Assembly (NCBI GenBank): GCA_025766275.1
Contig: JAFKAC010000034.1
Span: 248,001 to 312,000, forward strand
Source: Lactarius indigo
Lineage: Eukaryota; Basidiomycota; Agaricomycetes; Russulales; Russulaceae
DNA: 64,000 nucleotides
Direction: 5' to 3'
Shown here: piece by piece, positions 18,772 through 30,206 of the stretch
Numbering within the stretch: the stretch's first letter is position 1
Layout: each line of letters opens with the position of its first letter
Notes under the pieces: model-generated
Database searches by the model: none
The model's input: only the letters and a program-made list of their open reading frames with translations
What the model was told of the DNA's origin: nothing
Translations under genes and position numbers: made by a program

Positions 18772-19279
18772 TGTTACGGTACGGACTTAATGACTCATTA
18801 CACACGACTCATGACCGGTTATGACTACGGTCCGACACCAGTATTAGTCATGGACTCTTACATCGTATCAGTCAGCATAGTAGTTCACATGTGATTGTGA
18901 CTCATGTATGACTCATTCCTAGGATAGCTGTACTAGGGTTCGAGCTAGTTACGCTATTGGTTACCTATTGTTCCAGCGGCGCTTTAAAGCCCGTGCGTAT
19001 CTGTATAAGTAGTTGACTCGGAAGACCAAGGAACCCCATCTTGGTCTTCTTCAATCCACCACTTGACTCGTCTTTTGCCTGCCTTGGTCTTGGGACCAAG
19101 TGCACCTCTACTCGTATCCACCAAGGGATACTCTTCTTCACCTTATTGCTGCAGCGTGTGTCGAAGTACCCCTGTTCAGCTTGTGTTGGGTTGACACGTA
19201 GTCCCCATTCACTTATCTTCGCTAAGTCGATTACGCCCTCATAGAGTCCAAGTCGGACTAACGCCGGTGGAGCGTAACA
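18772..19279 (+). repeat. Element B 3' LTR (508 bp)
   Basis: Matches 3725-4232 with three transitions. It is followed by the TSD GTTGG at 19280-19284. Confidence 0.95.
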
Positions 19280-19564
19280 GTTGGGAATGAGGGATCGCGG
19301 AGGAGATTGAATTGGTGAGATGGACGGGAGTTCGCCCGCCAGCTGAGTATTGATCCACGCGTCTTGGTGGATTTCTTCGATGGTGGGTGGAGGTGGTGCG
19401 ACGTAGTCGGTAAAGAGGTTGGGATGGAGTATCTGTCGTAGTGTAGGGATGTCTCCTTCGTCGTGCGTTCCGGTGCGAACAGCGATCCACAGCTGTGCGA
19501 CAGCAGCTGCTTCTTCGACGATATGGCTGTAGTTAGAGAAGAGTTGGGAGGAAGGAGAGGACAT
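19280..19564 (-). CDS. Element D ORF3, N-terminal part
   Basis: Starts at a true ATG (19564, MSSPSSQLFSNYSH), 30 nt after the TGA that ends pol and in the same reading frame. The helical segment HIVEEAAAVAQLWIAV is followed by Pro-rich sequence up to the B insertion site at 19280; the frame continues at 3724. In A and B the corresponding region (SPSPIQFMSPTR..) is fused to pol without a stop. So here it is either a separate ORF, a readthrough product, or the result of a CGA-to-TGA mutation at 19597-19595. Confidence 0.8.
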
Positions 19565-19594
19565 TGTTGGTGAATGGGGGGATAGTTCGTCTTG

Positions 19595-22500
19595 TCAAGT
19601 TGCCTTAGTATTTATACGTTTTTGAAGGTAGAACTGTTTAACAAGGTCGTCAGCGTGCATGTCCTCTTTTCTAACCCACTCATTCTCCGACAATGGAAAT
19701 CCCTTCCACTTGATTAGGTATTCCAGTTTGTGCCCTTTACGCCGTCGTACATCTAAGATGGCTTCGACTTCCTGTTCTTCTTCTCCATCGATTAGGTCAG
19801 GTGGTGGTGGCGTGAACGCAGGTCCATATGCTTCCGTTTCTCGGAACGGAAAGAGAAGGTCCACATGGAAGACGTCATGTATCCTCATGGTTTCCGGGAG
19901 CTGTAATCTGTACGCTACTGGTGATACCTTCTGTGTGACTGTGAAGGGGCCGTATCGCTTCGGTGCTAGTTTTTTTGAGGGTGCTGTCACTTTGAGATTA
20001 CGCCCATCCAACCACACTCGATCGCCTTCCCGATAAGTGACACGGGGTTCTCTTGTTTTGTACCGTCTCAGGATGGCTTGCGCAGCATGTAGACGTGCTT
20101 CCTGAATCTTGAGTAATCGATCCGTTGCAGTCGGAGATTTGTTTTCTTCGTCTGCTTCGATGTTTACCGTGGGGTTCATTCCAAACAATAGTTCGTGGGG
20201 GGTTTGTTTGGTTACGTCATGTGGCCAAGAATTGTGCGCATATTCAGCGATCGGCAGATACTGATCCCAATCGTCCTGGCCTTGTTGTCTTACCCAATGT
20301 CACAGATATTGTTCTATCCAGGCGTTCAGCCTTTCCGTCTGCCCATCTGTTCGTGGATGGAAGGCGGTGCTCAGGTTCTGTTGGATGCCTGTCTGTTTGC
20401 AAATTGCCGTGGCGAAGGCACTTGTGAATCTGGGGTCTCGATCGGAGATAATTCGTTTCGGAATCCCGAACCATGGGAATACATGTCGGAGATAGAGGGT
20501 GGCTATTCCTTCTCCTGTGATTTGCTTAGTACACGGGATGAACTTTGTTGCCTTGCTGCAACCTTGATCTACGATGGTGAGGATGGTGTCATATTTCCCT
20601 GTCGACGGCAGGTCTGTTATCAGGTCTAGACTGATATATTGAAATGGGCCTTCTTCTGCCGGTACGTTCACATGTTGGAGGGGTGCTTTGCCTTGTGTTC
20701 TGCTTTTGTTCATCTGACACGTCGGACATCCCTTGACGTATTGTTCCGTGAACTCTTTGAGTCCTTGTCCTGTGTACCGTCTCTTTACGAGTGCCCAGGT
20801 GTTTGCTATCCCTGGGTGCCCTGCTGTTGGGGCGTTGTGACATTCTTGTAGGGCTTTCCGTCGTTCGCCGTCTGTAGATAGTGTGACGAGGCGCGAAAAA
20901 AGATGGTCAGGGAGGATGGTTATGTTGTTGTTGATGGAATCCATCCCCTCGTCAAGGTCTGGACGTCGGGAGAGCAGGTCAGCGACTGTATTGGAGTGGC
21001 CCGGAATATGCTGCAGGGTGAAGTCGAACTCGGCTAGGGTTTCCATCCATCGTGCCTGTCTTCCTGAAATTTTCTGGGGTGCACGGAAGTATGACAGGTT
21101 ATTGTGATCGGTGAGGACTAAAATGGGGTGTCTAGCGCCCAAGAGGTGATGGCGCCAGTGACGGAAAGCCTTTACGATTGCCAGCAGTTCGCGATCGTAA
21201 ATGTCGTAATTTATTTCCGCAGGAAGAAGAGAGGCGGAAAAGAATGCGACGGGGTGGGAATGTCCATCATCTTGAGGTTGAGAAAGTGTAGCTCCAATAG
21301 CGAACTTCGATGCGTCTGTCTGGACTGTGAAAGGTTTGTTGTAATCAATAGTAGCTAGGACGGGTCGCGAAGCAAAACGGTCTTTCAGCGTAAGAAACGC
21401 GGTTTGCTGAGCATCGCTCCAGGTGAAGGTGGTCCCCTTTTTTGTCAAGTCGTGGAGGGGGCGTGCGATGCGTGCATAATCGGCGATGAACGGCTTGTAA
21501 AAGTTTCCGAATCCCAGGAACGATCGAACTTCCGTAACGGAGCGTGGAGTTGGCCAGTCAAGCAGTCCGGCGAGTTTGACCGTGTCCATTTCAATACCTT
21601 CTTTTCCAATGATAACGCCAAGATATTCGACTGAAGTGCGGAGAAATTTACACTTTTCCGGTTTGAGGAACAGGTCGTTGTCCTGGAGTATACGGAGTAC
21701 TGGACTAATTCGCTCGAGATGGTCTTCCCGGGACCCTTTTGTTGTGACAAGGATATCATCCATATAAACCTTTAACCATCCTTGTGCGACTTCGTTCCGG
21801 AATAGGTCGTCCATCATTGTTTGGAAGGTGGCGGGACTGTTTGTGAGACCAAAGAACATGACCAGTGGTTCGAACAGGCCTCGATTTGTCTTAAACGCCG
21901 CTTTCCATTGATCGCCGTCTTTAATACGGATATTGTTGTACCCCCATCTAATATCCATCGTCGTATACCAATCATTTCCAGGGGCATGGGTTACGAGGTC
22001 AGCAATAAGGGGAAGAGGATAGCGGTTCTTCCTGGTCCAAGTATTGAGTCGTCGGTAATCTTGAATGGGTCGGAGCTTTCCGTCTTTCTTCTTAACGAAG
22101 AAGAAAGGAGCTGCGTATGGCGAGTTGGAGGGACGGATGTACTGTTTTTCCATATGTTCTTTTAGGAATTTGTCTAATGCCGCTTGTTTGTCCTGGGTTA
22201 ATGGATAGACTTTACAGTCCAGGGTAGCCAGCGCGTCCTCCAGGAGATCAATGGCATGGTCCCATCGTTTTGGTTCTGGGAATCGCTGAGCCTCTTGTTC
22301 GCTGAATACCTTTTCAAAATCGTGGAGTTCTTCCGGAACCAGTTCCTTCCAAGACTTTTCGGTTTTGTCGTGGGCGGCTTCAGCAAGTTTTTGGGAGTGA
22401 GTTGTCTTACAGATCCTCATGATAATTTCGTCGTCCGCGTCTAAGCGTAAGGCTTTGAGAAACCATCGTTGAGGATGTGCGAATATGGCGGGGTTGTTTT

Positions 22501-22926
22501 CTGGTTCTTCCCAGTTTAACTTTACCAGATTTGAGGCCATCCATGGGTAGCCTAAGATCATTTGATCCATCCCTAGGTCGGCGATATAGAACCGGTGTAG
22601 TCGTCCGAGCGTAATTCAACTTATATCATGGTCTATCCAAAGGTCTAGATCGACGTAGTGGGTGACACTTCCACTTTTGTTGACAGTCCCATCGACATTT
22701 CTGATGACTCGGGGTCGTTGAAGAGCGTGCGAGGTTAGGTTTAATTTACTAACAAGTTCTTGGGTTATGAAATTATGGGTGGCCCCAGTGTCAACTAGGG
22801 CTTCGGCCGTTTCGTATCTTCGTTCATAAGGGAACTTGATCTTCATTTTCAAGGCGTTTACTTTAGGTACAAAGATACTACTAGGGAGAAGAGCTCGGAT
22901 CCAGGCCGAAGGACCAGAGCTTAGAG
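19595..22926 (-). CDS. Element D pol: protease-RT-RNaseH-integrase-chromodomain (nonsense codons)
   Basis: The pol frame is -1 to gag and overlaps its end; the junction bases are GGATTTT, a near-canonical slippery site. It begins ..SGPSAWIRALLPSSIF, parallel to A and B. Domains in order: protease with ALVDTGATHNFI (DTG) and MILGYPWM; RT with YMDD near 21765; RNase H with VQTDASKF; integrase zinc finger (CPTCQMNK), SDRDPRFTSAF and DGQTERLN; chromodomain (YLIKWKGFPLSENEW). In-frame TGA codons lie at 22618-22616 and 20302-20300; at the latter, A has Arg. The frame ends with TGA at 19597-19595, right before ORF3. D is a distinct family from A/B (diverged throughout) within the same chromovirus group. 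Confidence 0.92.
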
Positions 22927-24599
22927 AAAATCCGCACCGCGAGCTGCCAGCATCTGAGCCAGATCATCCTGCTGTTCAGTCGTAAGCTTTAGCGAGAATT
23001 CAGCGAGTTGTTCGAGAACTTCGCGCGTGACTACCGTATCCTTATTAACGGGTGGCGGATTGTTTGATGCGGAAGTCGATTGAACACTCGCGGTGGTCTG
23101 AACGACCGGGGTTACGGTAGCAGCGGCGATGCGTGGCTTTTGGTCGGGACAATTGCGGCTCAGGTGTCCTTGTTTGCCGCAAGCGTAACAACGACCTTCG
23201 GTGTGATATTTTTGCTTTTCGTCTTCCGTAGTTGCTTTGCGGAGGGCGTCGACGTCCATGGCGTCGGGATCGTTACGCGGTGTGCGATACTGTTGCTGTT
23301 GCCTTCCGCAGTTGCCGTTTGTAGTCCATTTCTGCGAAAAGACGTTTTGACCAGGGCGATGGCCGGTGTTTTGTGGGAACAGGTTGAATTCCTTGATGGC
23401 TTGCTTCTTAAGCCAGTTGCGGTGGCGTTTCTGCGCGCTTTGGATCCACTGCGCGAAGTTGTCTGGGCTGTCGTGATCGATGCAAGATCCGGCGAGCTTC
23501 GGGGGTAGCCCTTGTGCGAACATGCGAAGGACGTTAGGCTCGTCAGCGTCCATTCCGGCGCGGTCTGCAAGATCTTGGAACTCCAAGATGTAGTCGTCGA
23601 GGTTGCTCTCCTTCATACGTAGTTTGAGAAGGGCTTGCTGAGCTCTTTCGGCATCGGATACATCGGTAAAAGCGTCTTTGAACTCGCGTAGGATGAGTTG
23701 CCAGACGTCGTGGCCGAATGGGACTGTTTTCGTCCCGGCGTCGACTTGGGTGAGCCAGTCTGTGGCGCACGTGACCCACTTCTCGGTGCCTCCCTCGCAG
23801 AGATTGAGGAAGAGCGTAGCTCGCTTGTACGGATCTTTGATGATTGAAGCGTCTTTATTCATGAAGCAATAGCGTTGAAATGCACCTAAGAAACGTCGTG
23901 TATCCGATTGTTTGCCCGAGAAGGCCCGGGGGGCGGTGCCTTCGAGATGTTCCCCTCGAATTGATCTGAGGATCTTTTCGAAGTGGCGTTCATCAGCAGT
24001 GAGTCCACCGTCGTCGCTGTCGTCACCGTCTCCGTCGTCTGGAGCTCTTCCGGCGGTGTCTCCTGGGGTAATAGTGGTGCGTCGGGACGGCGGCGTTGTG
24101 TCGTCGTCCTTCTGTTTTCCTTTGTTGACGTTTTTGTCGCTGCGATCGAAATTGAGACCGGTGCCGGTGATGATTTCGGAATGCGTGCTTGGAGGTCGGG
24201 ACGCGTGCGCCACTTCTTGAGATGACGCGGCGTGTTGAGCGAATTGAGTCGGGACTGGGGAGACGATGATCGATTCGGCGGCGGTTTGGAGGACCGTCTG
24301 GGCTTTAAGTTCGTCAATATTCATGTTAGCCCAAGGGGCGTGCACGAGCCCTAGGTTTGCTGCTGCTACGCGAACGGCGTAGTGTCGTTTCGAGTCTGGG
24401 GCGTACTGCAATTCGAACCAAACACCGCAGTAGTTTTCAACGGCCTTTTTGACGCCGCGAAATAGTGTATAGTAGCCTGCCCAAGGGGCCTGGCTATCTC
24501 CTTTCTGTAGGTATTCGACGTTAGTTCGCAAGGGGTCGTCTGGCAGGGCGACGTTGTCAGTGGTTCGGGGTTTCAGTTGGAAGGGTAGGGAGATTATCC
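22921..24599 (-). CDS. Element D gag, main part
   Basis: Open from the copia insertion site to TAA at 22923-22921. It contains an N-terminal domain (AVENYCGVWFELQYAPDSK), a helical Gag core (RRFLGAFQRYCFMNKDASI.., FKDAFTDVSDAERAQQALL.., RMFAQGLPPKLAGSCI), and a CX2CX4HX4C zinc knuckle (CYACGKQGHLSRNC). Codons upstream of an apparent TTG start at 24531 are also open, through to the insertion point. When the copia element and one TSD copy are skipped, the frame continues into 30207-30243 and reaches an ATG. Confidence 0.9.
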
Positions 24600-25216
24600 T
24601 AGAAACGATGTGACGATGTGATGTGACGAGTCACGCGAAAATGCGCGAGCTGATAGAGACGAGTGGAAAGGAGTCGAGTAGTAAAACGCACGAGTAGTCA
24701 AGCGTGATTCGAGAACAACTGGGTGATAGATTCCAGACCAACAGCAATACATTTTATACTACCTAGCCAGTCTGAAATCGTAAGCGTCAGTCCGTAAGAT
24801 ATCATAAGACATCAATCCGTCGTAAAGCAATCGTATCGTCGTAAGGTAAAACGGGGTGATAATCGTAAGGATTCGTGGTCGTGGTCGTGATGGATAGAAA
24901 CTGAGTCGTAGAGGATGTGGATGAAGGGGAATCGAGATGTCGCGGCGCTGTGAACATGTGGCCCCCTGCCCTTGTAACATGAGGCTCGGCGTGGCTCGTG
25001 CTTGATTTGTCTTGCGCCCTAGGATTCATCAAACAAAAGTAATCGTAAACTGAGAAAGAAAAGGAGCTGCGTTGGTATAGTAATTGAGGTACGAAACCCC
25101 GGGAAGTCCAAAGATTCAGCCCGAACACTTGCCCCTACCAAATACGCAGCTTGCGCATTCGGTCACGGGAGCACCGGCCCGGAACGGTCCGGGCGAGAGT
25201 AAGGCGAAATTCACCA
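24600..25216 (-). repeat. Element C 3' LTR (617 bp)
   Basis: Pairs with 29585-30201. It is preceded on the minus strand by a G-rich polypurine tract (GCGGGGGAG, 25225-25217). The pol frame of C runs into this LTR and stops at 25116. Confidence 0.95.
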
Positions 25217-27023
25217 CTCCCCCGCAAGCCGAGCACAGCCCGAGAGCTGAGGTATGCCCTTTCACCTTCCACGCTGGAAGCGCTTTAGTAAGAAGATCGG
25301 CAACCATATCATCCGTGGGACAGTAGACGAGCTTAAAAACTCCTGCTCCCACGGAATGCCTAATAAAATGATAGCGAATGTCAATATGCTTTGTCCTCGC
25401 GTGAAAGTTGTCTGTCGTCGCGAGTGTGAGAGCAGCTTGATTATCGCAATAAAGCACCGTCGGTGAGTTAACTATGGTGAACAGCTCGCAAATAAGTCGA
25501 CGGAGCCATATGCCTTCTTTTGCGGCGTGTGTTGCTGCGACATATTCGGCTTCTGCGGTGGATAGCGCGACAAGCTCTTGTTTGCGAGAGCTCCATGAGA
25601 TCGCGCCTCCGTCGATGAGAAATGCGAAGCCAGAAATGGCTCGCCGATGGTCTTGTGAGGAACCGTCTGCATCGGTATATCCTATGAGTGCATGGCGGTC
25701 TCCCCCGTAAGTCAGCGCGTAAGCTCGCGTTCCAGCGAGATAGCGAAATATGCGTTTGACCGCCTCCCAATGAGCCTCCCCCGGGTTCTCCAGAAATTGA
25801 GAAAGTGTTGAAACGGCGAATGATATATCTGGGCAAGTAGCCACAGATGCATACATGAGGCTGCCGATGGCCTCCCGGTAAGGAACTTTGGCCATGCGCG
25901 CCGCGTCGGTCTTGTCCGCGGGTGCGTCTTTGGTGGAGTAAGATATGCCTGGGATCATGGGGGAATTGATAGGCTTAGCGTCGCTCAAGTTGAAACGTTT
26001 GACGATGGTGTCGACATAGGATTCCTGCGACAACGCGATAGTGCGCGCGCCACGGTCCCTTGTGATCTTGATACCCAGAAGCCAGTGAATGGGCCCTAGG
26101 TCGGTAATGGAATGTCGCGCATTGATGCGCTTCTTGTATTCTTGAAGTGCCTCCCTCGAGCTACTCGTGATAGCGCAATCGTCGACGTGTACGGCAATAA
26201 TAACCGGATGCTCGCCAGTGCGAGTGTGAAATACTCCGGGATCGACGTCGCTAACACGAAAGCCGAGATCAGCGAGAGTGTGCTTAAGTGTGTCGTACCA
26301 CTTTCGCCCGGCCTGTTTGAGTCCGTACAGAGACTTCTTGAGATGTTTGACTGTTCCTTCTTCGTCATCGTACCCAGGTGGATTCTGCATGTAAATGTCT
26401 TCTTCCGGACTGAGCTCTCCATTGAGATACGCCCCGTTGAAGTCGAAAGAATCGATATCCCAATCCTGCTGCGCGGCAAGCGCGAGGATGGTGCGGAAAG
26501 TGGTGAGCTTCGCGACCGGTGAATAGGTCTCGAAGTAGTCGGTCCCATACACTTGCGTGAAACCTCGCGCTACGAGACGCGCCTTGTATTTGTCAATAGA
26601 CCCATCCGCCTTGCGTTTGATGCGGAAAACCCATTTGCTGCCTACGATATTTCTTCCGGATGGGCGCTGCACCGTTTCCCAGGTGCCCGCATCTTCAAGA
26701 GTCTTCATCTCGCAATCCATCGCCTGCTGCCATAAAGGCCAATCACGACGAGATCGCGCCTCGTTGACTGTGACCGGGTCGCCATGCATGTCGCTGATTG
26801 CTTCTGCAATGAGTGGTGTGACGCCCGCTACAAATTCGCAGTCAGCGCCGAAATCCGCGAAGTTATCAGCGAATGCAGCTCTTGCTCCAGCTTTCTTCCG
26901 CCTCTTGGTGGGTCCTAGGTCTTCATCGTCTCCTCCATCGATCGTGCCCTCACCAGCTTCCAGCCTCTTCTTATAATCGGACGGTTTGCTCTTGCAGGCT
27001 TGAAGTGCGAGTTGCTTGAGCAT
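25116..27023 (-). CDS. Element C pol, C-terminal part: copia reverse transcriptase and RNase H
   Basis: Typical Ty1/copia RT: WPLWQQAMDCEMKTLEDAGT, VGSKWVFRIKRKADGSIDK, ARLVARGFTQVYGTDYFETY and FDFNGAYLNGEL. The catalytic box reads HVDD (AVHVDDCAI) rather than the usual YVDD. RNase H follows (GYTDADGSSQDHRRAISG, STAEAEYVAATHAAKE, NFHARTKHIDIRYHFIR). The last codons overlap the polypurine tract and about 100 nt of the 3' LTR, with the stop at 25116. It is one +1 shift away from the upstream fragment. Confidence 0.92.
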   Translation of the reverse strand: MLKQLALQACKSKPSDYKKRLEAGEGTIDGGDDEDLGPTKRRKKAGARAAFADNFADFGADCEFVAGVTPLIAEAISDMHGDPVTVNEARSRRDWPLWQQAMDCEMKTLEDAGTWETVQRPSGRNIVGSKWVFRIKRKADGSIDKYKARLVARGFTQVYGTDYFETYSPVAKLTTFRTILALAAQQDWDIDSFDFNGAYLNGELSPEEDIYMQNPPGYDDEEGTVKHLKKSLYGLKQAGRKWYDTLKHTLADLGFRVSDVDPGVFHTRTGEHPVIIAVHVDDCAITSSSREALQEYKKRINARHSITDLGPIHWLLGIKITRDRGARTIALSQESYVDTIVKRFNLSDAKPINSPMIPGISYSTKDAPADKTDAARMAKVPYREAIGSLMYASVATCPDISFAVSTLSQFLENPGEAHWEAVKRIFRYLAGTRAYALTYGGDRHALIGYTDADGSSQDHRRAISGFAFLIDGGAISWSSRKQELVALSTAEAEYVAATHAAKEGIWLRRLICELFTIVNSPTVLYCDNQAALTLATTDNFHARTKHIDIRYHFIRHSVGAGVFKLVYCPTDDMVADLLTKALPAWKVKGHTSALGLCSACGGVVNFALLSPGPFRAGAPVTECASCVFGRGKCSG

Positions 27024-27528
27024 AGCTGGGTTGTCCGTCCGACGCGCGAAATTTCGTGGTTTTGTTATTACCTGCCGCAGGCGTTGACTGATACTGGCCC
27101 GGCAGGGGCTGGGTCCAACTGTTCTTCAATGTCTTGTTCTTCATTATTGTTGTTGTCTTCATCTTCTGACGGTGGCAGGGGGATATCTTGAGGTTTAGGC
27201 GGCGCTTGCACTCAGGATCGGCGGTATGGTGGGGGGAAGGGAAGAAGGTTGAGGGGGTGCCATGATGGAAGGGGTCTTGCCAGGTTGATTGGTGACTTGC
27301 GGGGCTTCGTATATTGTAACCAGTCGTTGGTACGAATCGAACGTTTCGTTCGACCAATACTGTGTTCTTGCCCGGCCAATATATCCTGTGAGCATGAGTA
27401 CTATCTTTATCGTACCCAACCCAGTGGGCTTCAATTGCTCGCCCATCCAACTTCGAACCTGCATCAGGTGTGTATCCACACTCGTTGCCCCCATTCAGGC
27501 ACCCCAGCCATGTTGGGCTTCTCTCCAT
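26971..27528 (-). pseudogene. Element C pol fragment: integrase C-terminus and linker (frameshifted)
   Basis: Contains WVGYDKDSTHAHRIYWPGK and VERNVRFVP, the integrase C-terminal block of copia elements, followed by low-complexity linker. It lies in a different frame from both neighbours. Confidence 0.85.
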
Positions 27529-28165
27529 AGAGACGTTCGTAAGGTGTAGTGTTGCCGAGTGCCCGCGTCGATAAGCGGTTCTTGAGCCAAGTGGAGTATA
27601 GAGCCGCCTCGCCCCAGAGATGCTTGGGGAGGTTGCTGTGATGAAGAATAGCGCGAATGCGCTCCACGAGGCGTCGGTTTAGCGACTCGGCCACCCCATT
27701 GTGCTGCGGGGTGTCATGAGTGGTCAGCCGACGCTCCGTACCTTGCTCCTTGAGGAAGCGGTCGAATTCGGCCCCAGTGTACTCCCCTCCGCGATCCGAA
27801 TGAAATTTCTTGATCTTTGCGCCAGTGCTGAGTCTGTACCCAGGCCGCGAAATCCTTGTAAGCTTGCAAAGCTTCGCTCTTCGCATGCAGTAATTTGACG
27901 TGCGTATAACGCGTATAATCATCTGTGAAAGTGATGTAGTAGCACCGTCCCCCGATAGTTTGTATCGGTGATGGCCCCCAGACGTCGGAATGGATTTCTT
28001 CTCCAAAAGCAGTGGCTTGCGCTCCTTCGCGCTCCTTCTTGATAGCCTTCCTGGTCGTTTTAGCGTATTCGCACGACTCACAATAGATCGGTTGCCCATC
28101 GTCAATGAGCGAAATCCCTTGTATTGTTTGTGAACGGATGAGGTTGTGGATGGAATCAGCAGCAA
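27464..28165 (-). pseudogene. Element C pol fragment: integrase core (frameshifted)
   Basis: The coding part, from about 27830 down, reads FHSDRGGEYTGAEFDRFL, TTHDTPQHNGVAESLNRRL and WLKNRLSTRAL, which are the second Asp and the Glu region of a copia integrase. The upstream part of this frame is not coding. It continues the integrase that begins in the next fragment after a one-base shift near 27840. Confidence 0.85.
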
Positions 28166-29490
28166 CGTGCCCCAGGTGACGGTGCAACGTTCTGATGTCG
28201 ATTACTTCATCGGCTGAACTTGCGCCACACACATGCTCGACTCGGTAAAGTCCGTTGGCGCTTGATGGGATCTTGCCAATTACAGCGCCTTTGGAGTTGC
28301 TGATCTTGCACGCGTTCCCTTCAAATGACACGGCAAAGCCCGCTTTGGCAATGCGACTTATTGAGACGACTGTGAGAGCCATATCTGGGGCGTAGAGGGT
28401 GTCGCGTAAGATGACGGGGGTGGATGACTTGCTGTTTGGTACTCTAATCCATAGGTCTCCTATGCCGTTTGCGAAAAATAAGCGCTTATCAGCTGCCATA
28501 ATGGGACGAGGGGAGATCGGGCGATAAGATACAAATTGGTGACGGAAGGGGGACATGTGACACGAAGCTCCGGAGTCGTAGAGCTCACTCTCAGTCCGGG
28601 TCTTGTAAGCGAGGTTCGATTGATCTTGCTCGGTAATTTCCTCGATTGCAGCCCAGGCTTCGATGTCTGGCTGTGCTTGTTCGTTCACAGTTGCAGCTCC
28701 TTCTTGTCCCTTCTTCTTCGGCCCTTGTCCTTCCTTTCCGCCTCCTTTTGCCCAGCAATCGGCCCTTATGTGGCCTCGTTTCTTGCAATTGAAACATTCA
28801 ATGTCTTTCTTCGACTTCTTGCCTTTCTTCCCAGTATCGGCGCCCAACGCCTCGTCTTGTCCATCCTTCGGTTTTCCAGCCTTGATGACGCGCCGATCAT
28901 ACTCATCTGTGATGAGTCGGATGATTGTGTTTGGCGTGATGGGTTGATTGGTGAGTGCTGCAGTGGTGGACATGGCTGACGTAGATGCGTTGTAAGTAGT
29001 AGGGAGCGACCCGAGTAGTATGGACGTATATTCGTCGTCCGGTATAATTTTGCCCATCGTGGCTAGCTGCTCGCGAAGATTAGCGACAGTGTCGAAATGG
29101 GTGCGTACATTGTCATCTTCTCCACATTTAAGTGACTGAATTTGCCGGCGAAGATCCACAACAATCATCTGCGTGTGCCCTTGATATATAGCCGTCAAAG
29201 CGTCCCAGACGTCCTTGGCACGTGTACTAGTCTTGATGCGATTGAAAATAGAATCCGGAACTGAGGCAGCTATTGCCTGCTTGACAGTTGCCTCCCCATG
29301 AGCCCATCGACTTGGCGCGGTCACTCCATTGATCGTGCCAGCATTCGCATAAGCTTGAGGCATAGAGTCATTTGTTAGGTGGTCAGATAGCATCCTGGAT
29401 CCCATGGCCCAGATCATCCGATCACGGTATACCACCCAGTTTGAACCTGTCCGCAGCCAGCTTCGGAACGTTGAAGCGGTCGTCACTCAT
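27714..29490 (-). CDS. Element C gag, protease and integrase N-terminus (frameshifted at both ends)
   Basis: A true ATG lies at 29490 (MSDDRFNVPKL); a one-base shift near 29450 then joins the main frame (LRTGSNWVVYRDRMIWAM). Gag_pre/UBN2-like copia Gag is followed by a zinc knuckle (CFNCKKRGHIRADC), a protease with YDSGASCHM, the integrase zinc-binding region (LHRHLGHVAAD, CESCEYAKTTRK) and the first catalytic Asp (HSDVWGPSPI). The frame is lost near 27840 inside the integrase core. Confidence 0.9.
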
Positions 29491-29584
29491 GACGCACAAG
29501 GAAAATTGACTGAAAAGAAATAAGTGTGCTTTAAGGATAACTCGATCTCGTACTGTGTCTCAGGCGCGGGCAGGGCCCATAACC

Positions 29585-30201
29585 TAGAAACGCTGTGACG
29601 ATGTGATGTGACGAGTCATGCGAAAATGCGCGAGCCGATAGAGACGAGTGGAAAGGAGTCGAGTAGTAAAACGCACGGGTAGTCAAGCGTGATTCGAGAA
29701 CAACTGGGTGATAGATTCCAGACCAACAGCAATACATTTTATACTACCTAGCCAGTCTGAAATCATAAGCGTCAGTCCGTAAGATATCATAAGACATCAA
29801 TCCGTCGTAAAGTAATCGTATCGTCGTAAGGTAAAACGGGGCGGTAATCGTAAGGATTCGTGGTCGTGGTCGTGATGGATAGAAACTGAGTCGTAGAGGA
29901 TGTGGATGAAGGGGAATCGAGACGTCGCGGCGCTGTGAACATGTGGCCCCCTGCCCTTGTAACATGAGGCTCGGCGTGGCTCGTGCTTGATTTGTCTTGC
30001 GCCCTAGGATTCATCAAACAAAAGTAATCGTAAACTGAGAAAGAAAAGGAGCTGCGTTGGTATAGTAATTGAGGTACGAAACCCCGGGAAGTCCAAAGAT
30101 TCAGCCCGAACACTTGCCCCTACCAAATACGCAGCTTGCGCATTCGGTCACGGGAGCACCGGCCCGGAACGGTCCGGGCGAGAGTAAGGCGAAATTCACC
30201 A
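29585..30201 (-). repeat. Element C 5' LTR (617 bp)
   Basis: Pairs with 24600-25216. The bases next to it on the element strand (GGTTATGGGCCC..) should be the PBS, but I do not recognise the matching tRNA. Confidence 0.95.
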
Positions 30202-30206
30202 TATCC

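Larger units (their letters stand above)
3725..19279 (+). mobile_element. Element B: Ty3 chromodomain LTR retrotransposon inserted in D ORF3
   Basis: Plus-strand Ty3 element with 508-bp LTRs (3725-4232 and 18772-19279), ends TGTTAC..GTAACA, and TSD GTTGG (3720-3724 and 19280-19284). It is split by element A (6972-14701). Without A it is about 7.8 kb: 5' LTR, self-priming PBS, gag, -1 overlapping pol with chromodomain, a long C-terminal extension, polypurine tract, 3' LTR. The LTRs differ at three positions (about 0.6%), all transitions and all CpG-related. Four in-frame TGA codons (5753, 18185, 18278, 18557) stand where element A has CGA, so B is decayed as well as interrupted. Confidence 0.96.
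24600..30201 (-). mobile_element. Element C: Ty1/copia LTR retrotransposon inserted in D gag
   Basis: Minus-strand copia element of 5.6 kb with 617-bp LTRs (5' LTR 29585-30201, 3' LTR 24600-25216) and TSD TATCC (24595-24599 and 30202-30206). The LTRs differ at about nine positions (1.5%), nearly all transitions. The order is gag, protease, integrase, RT, RNase H (copia type). The coding region is broken by about four frameshifts. On the element strand the LTR starts TGGTG and ends TTTCTA, so the usual terminal CA is TA in both LTRs. Confidence 0.95.

Noticed and set aside
29560..29585. Initiator-Met tRNA primer-binding site for the copia element
   Set aside because: The bases next to the LTR (GGTTATGGGCCC) do not match the usual complement of the initiator tRNA, so no primer is assigned.
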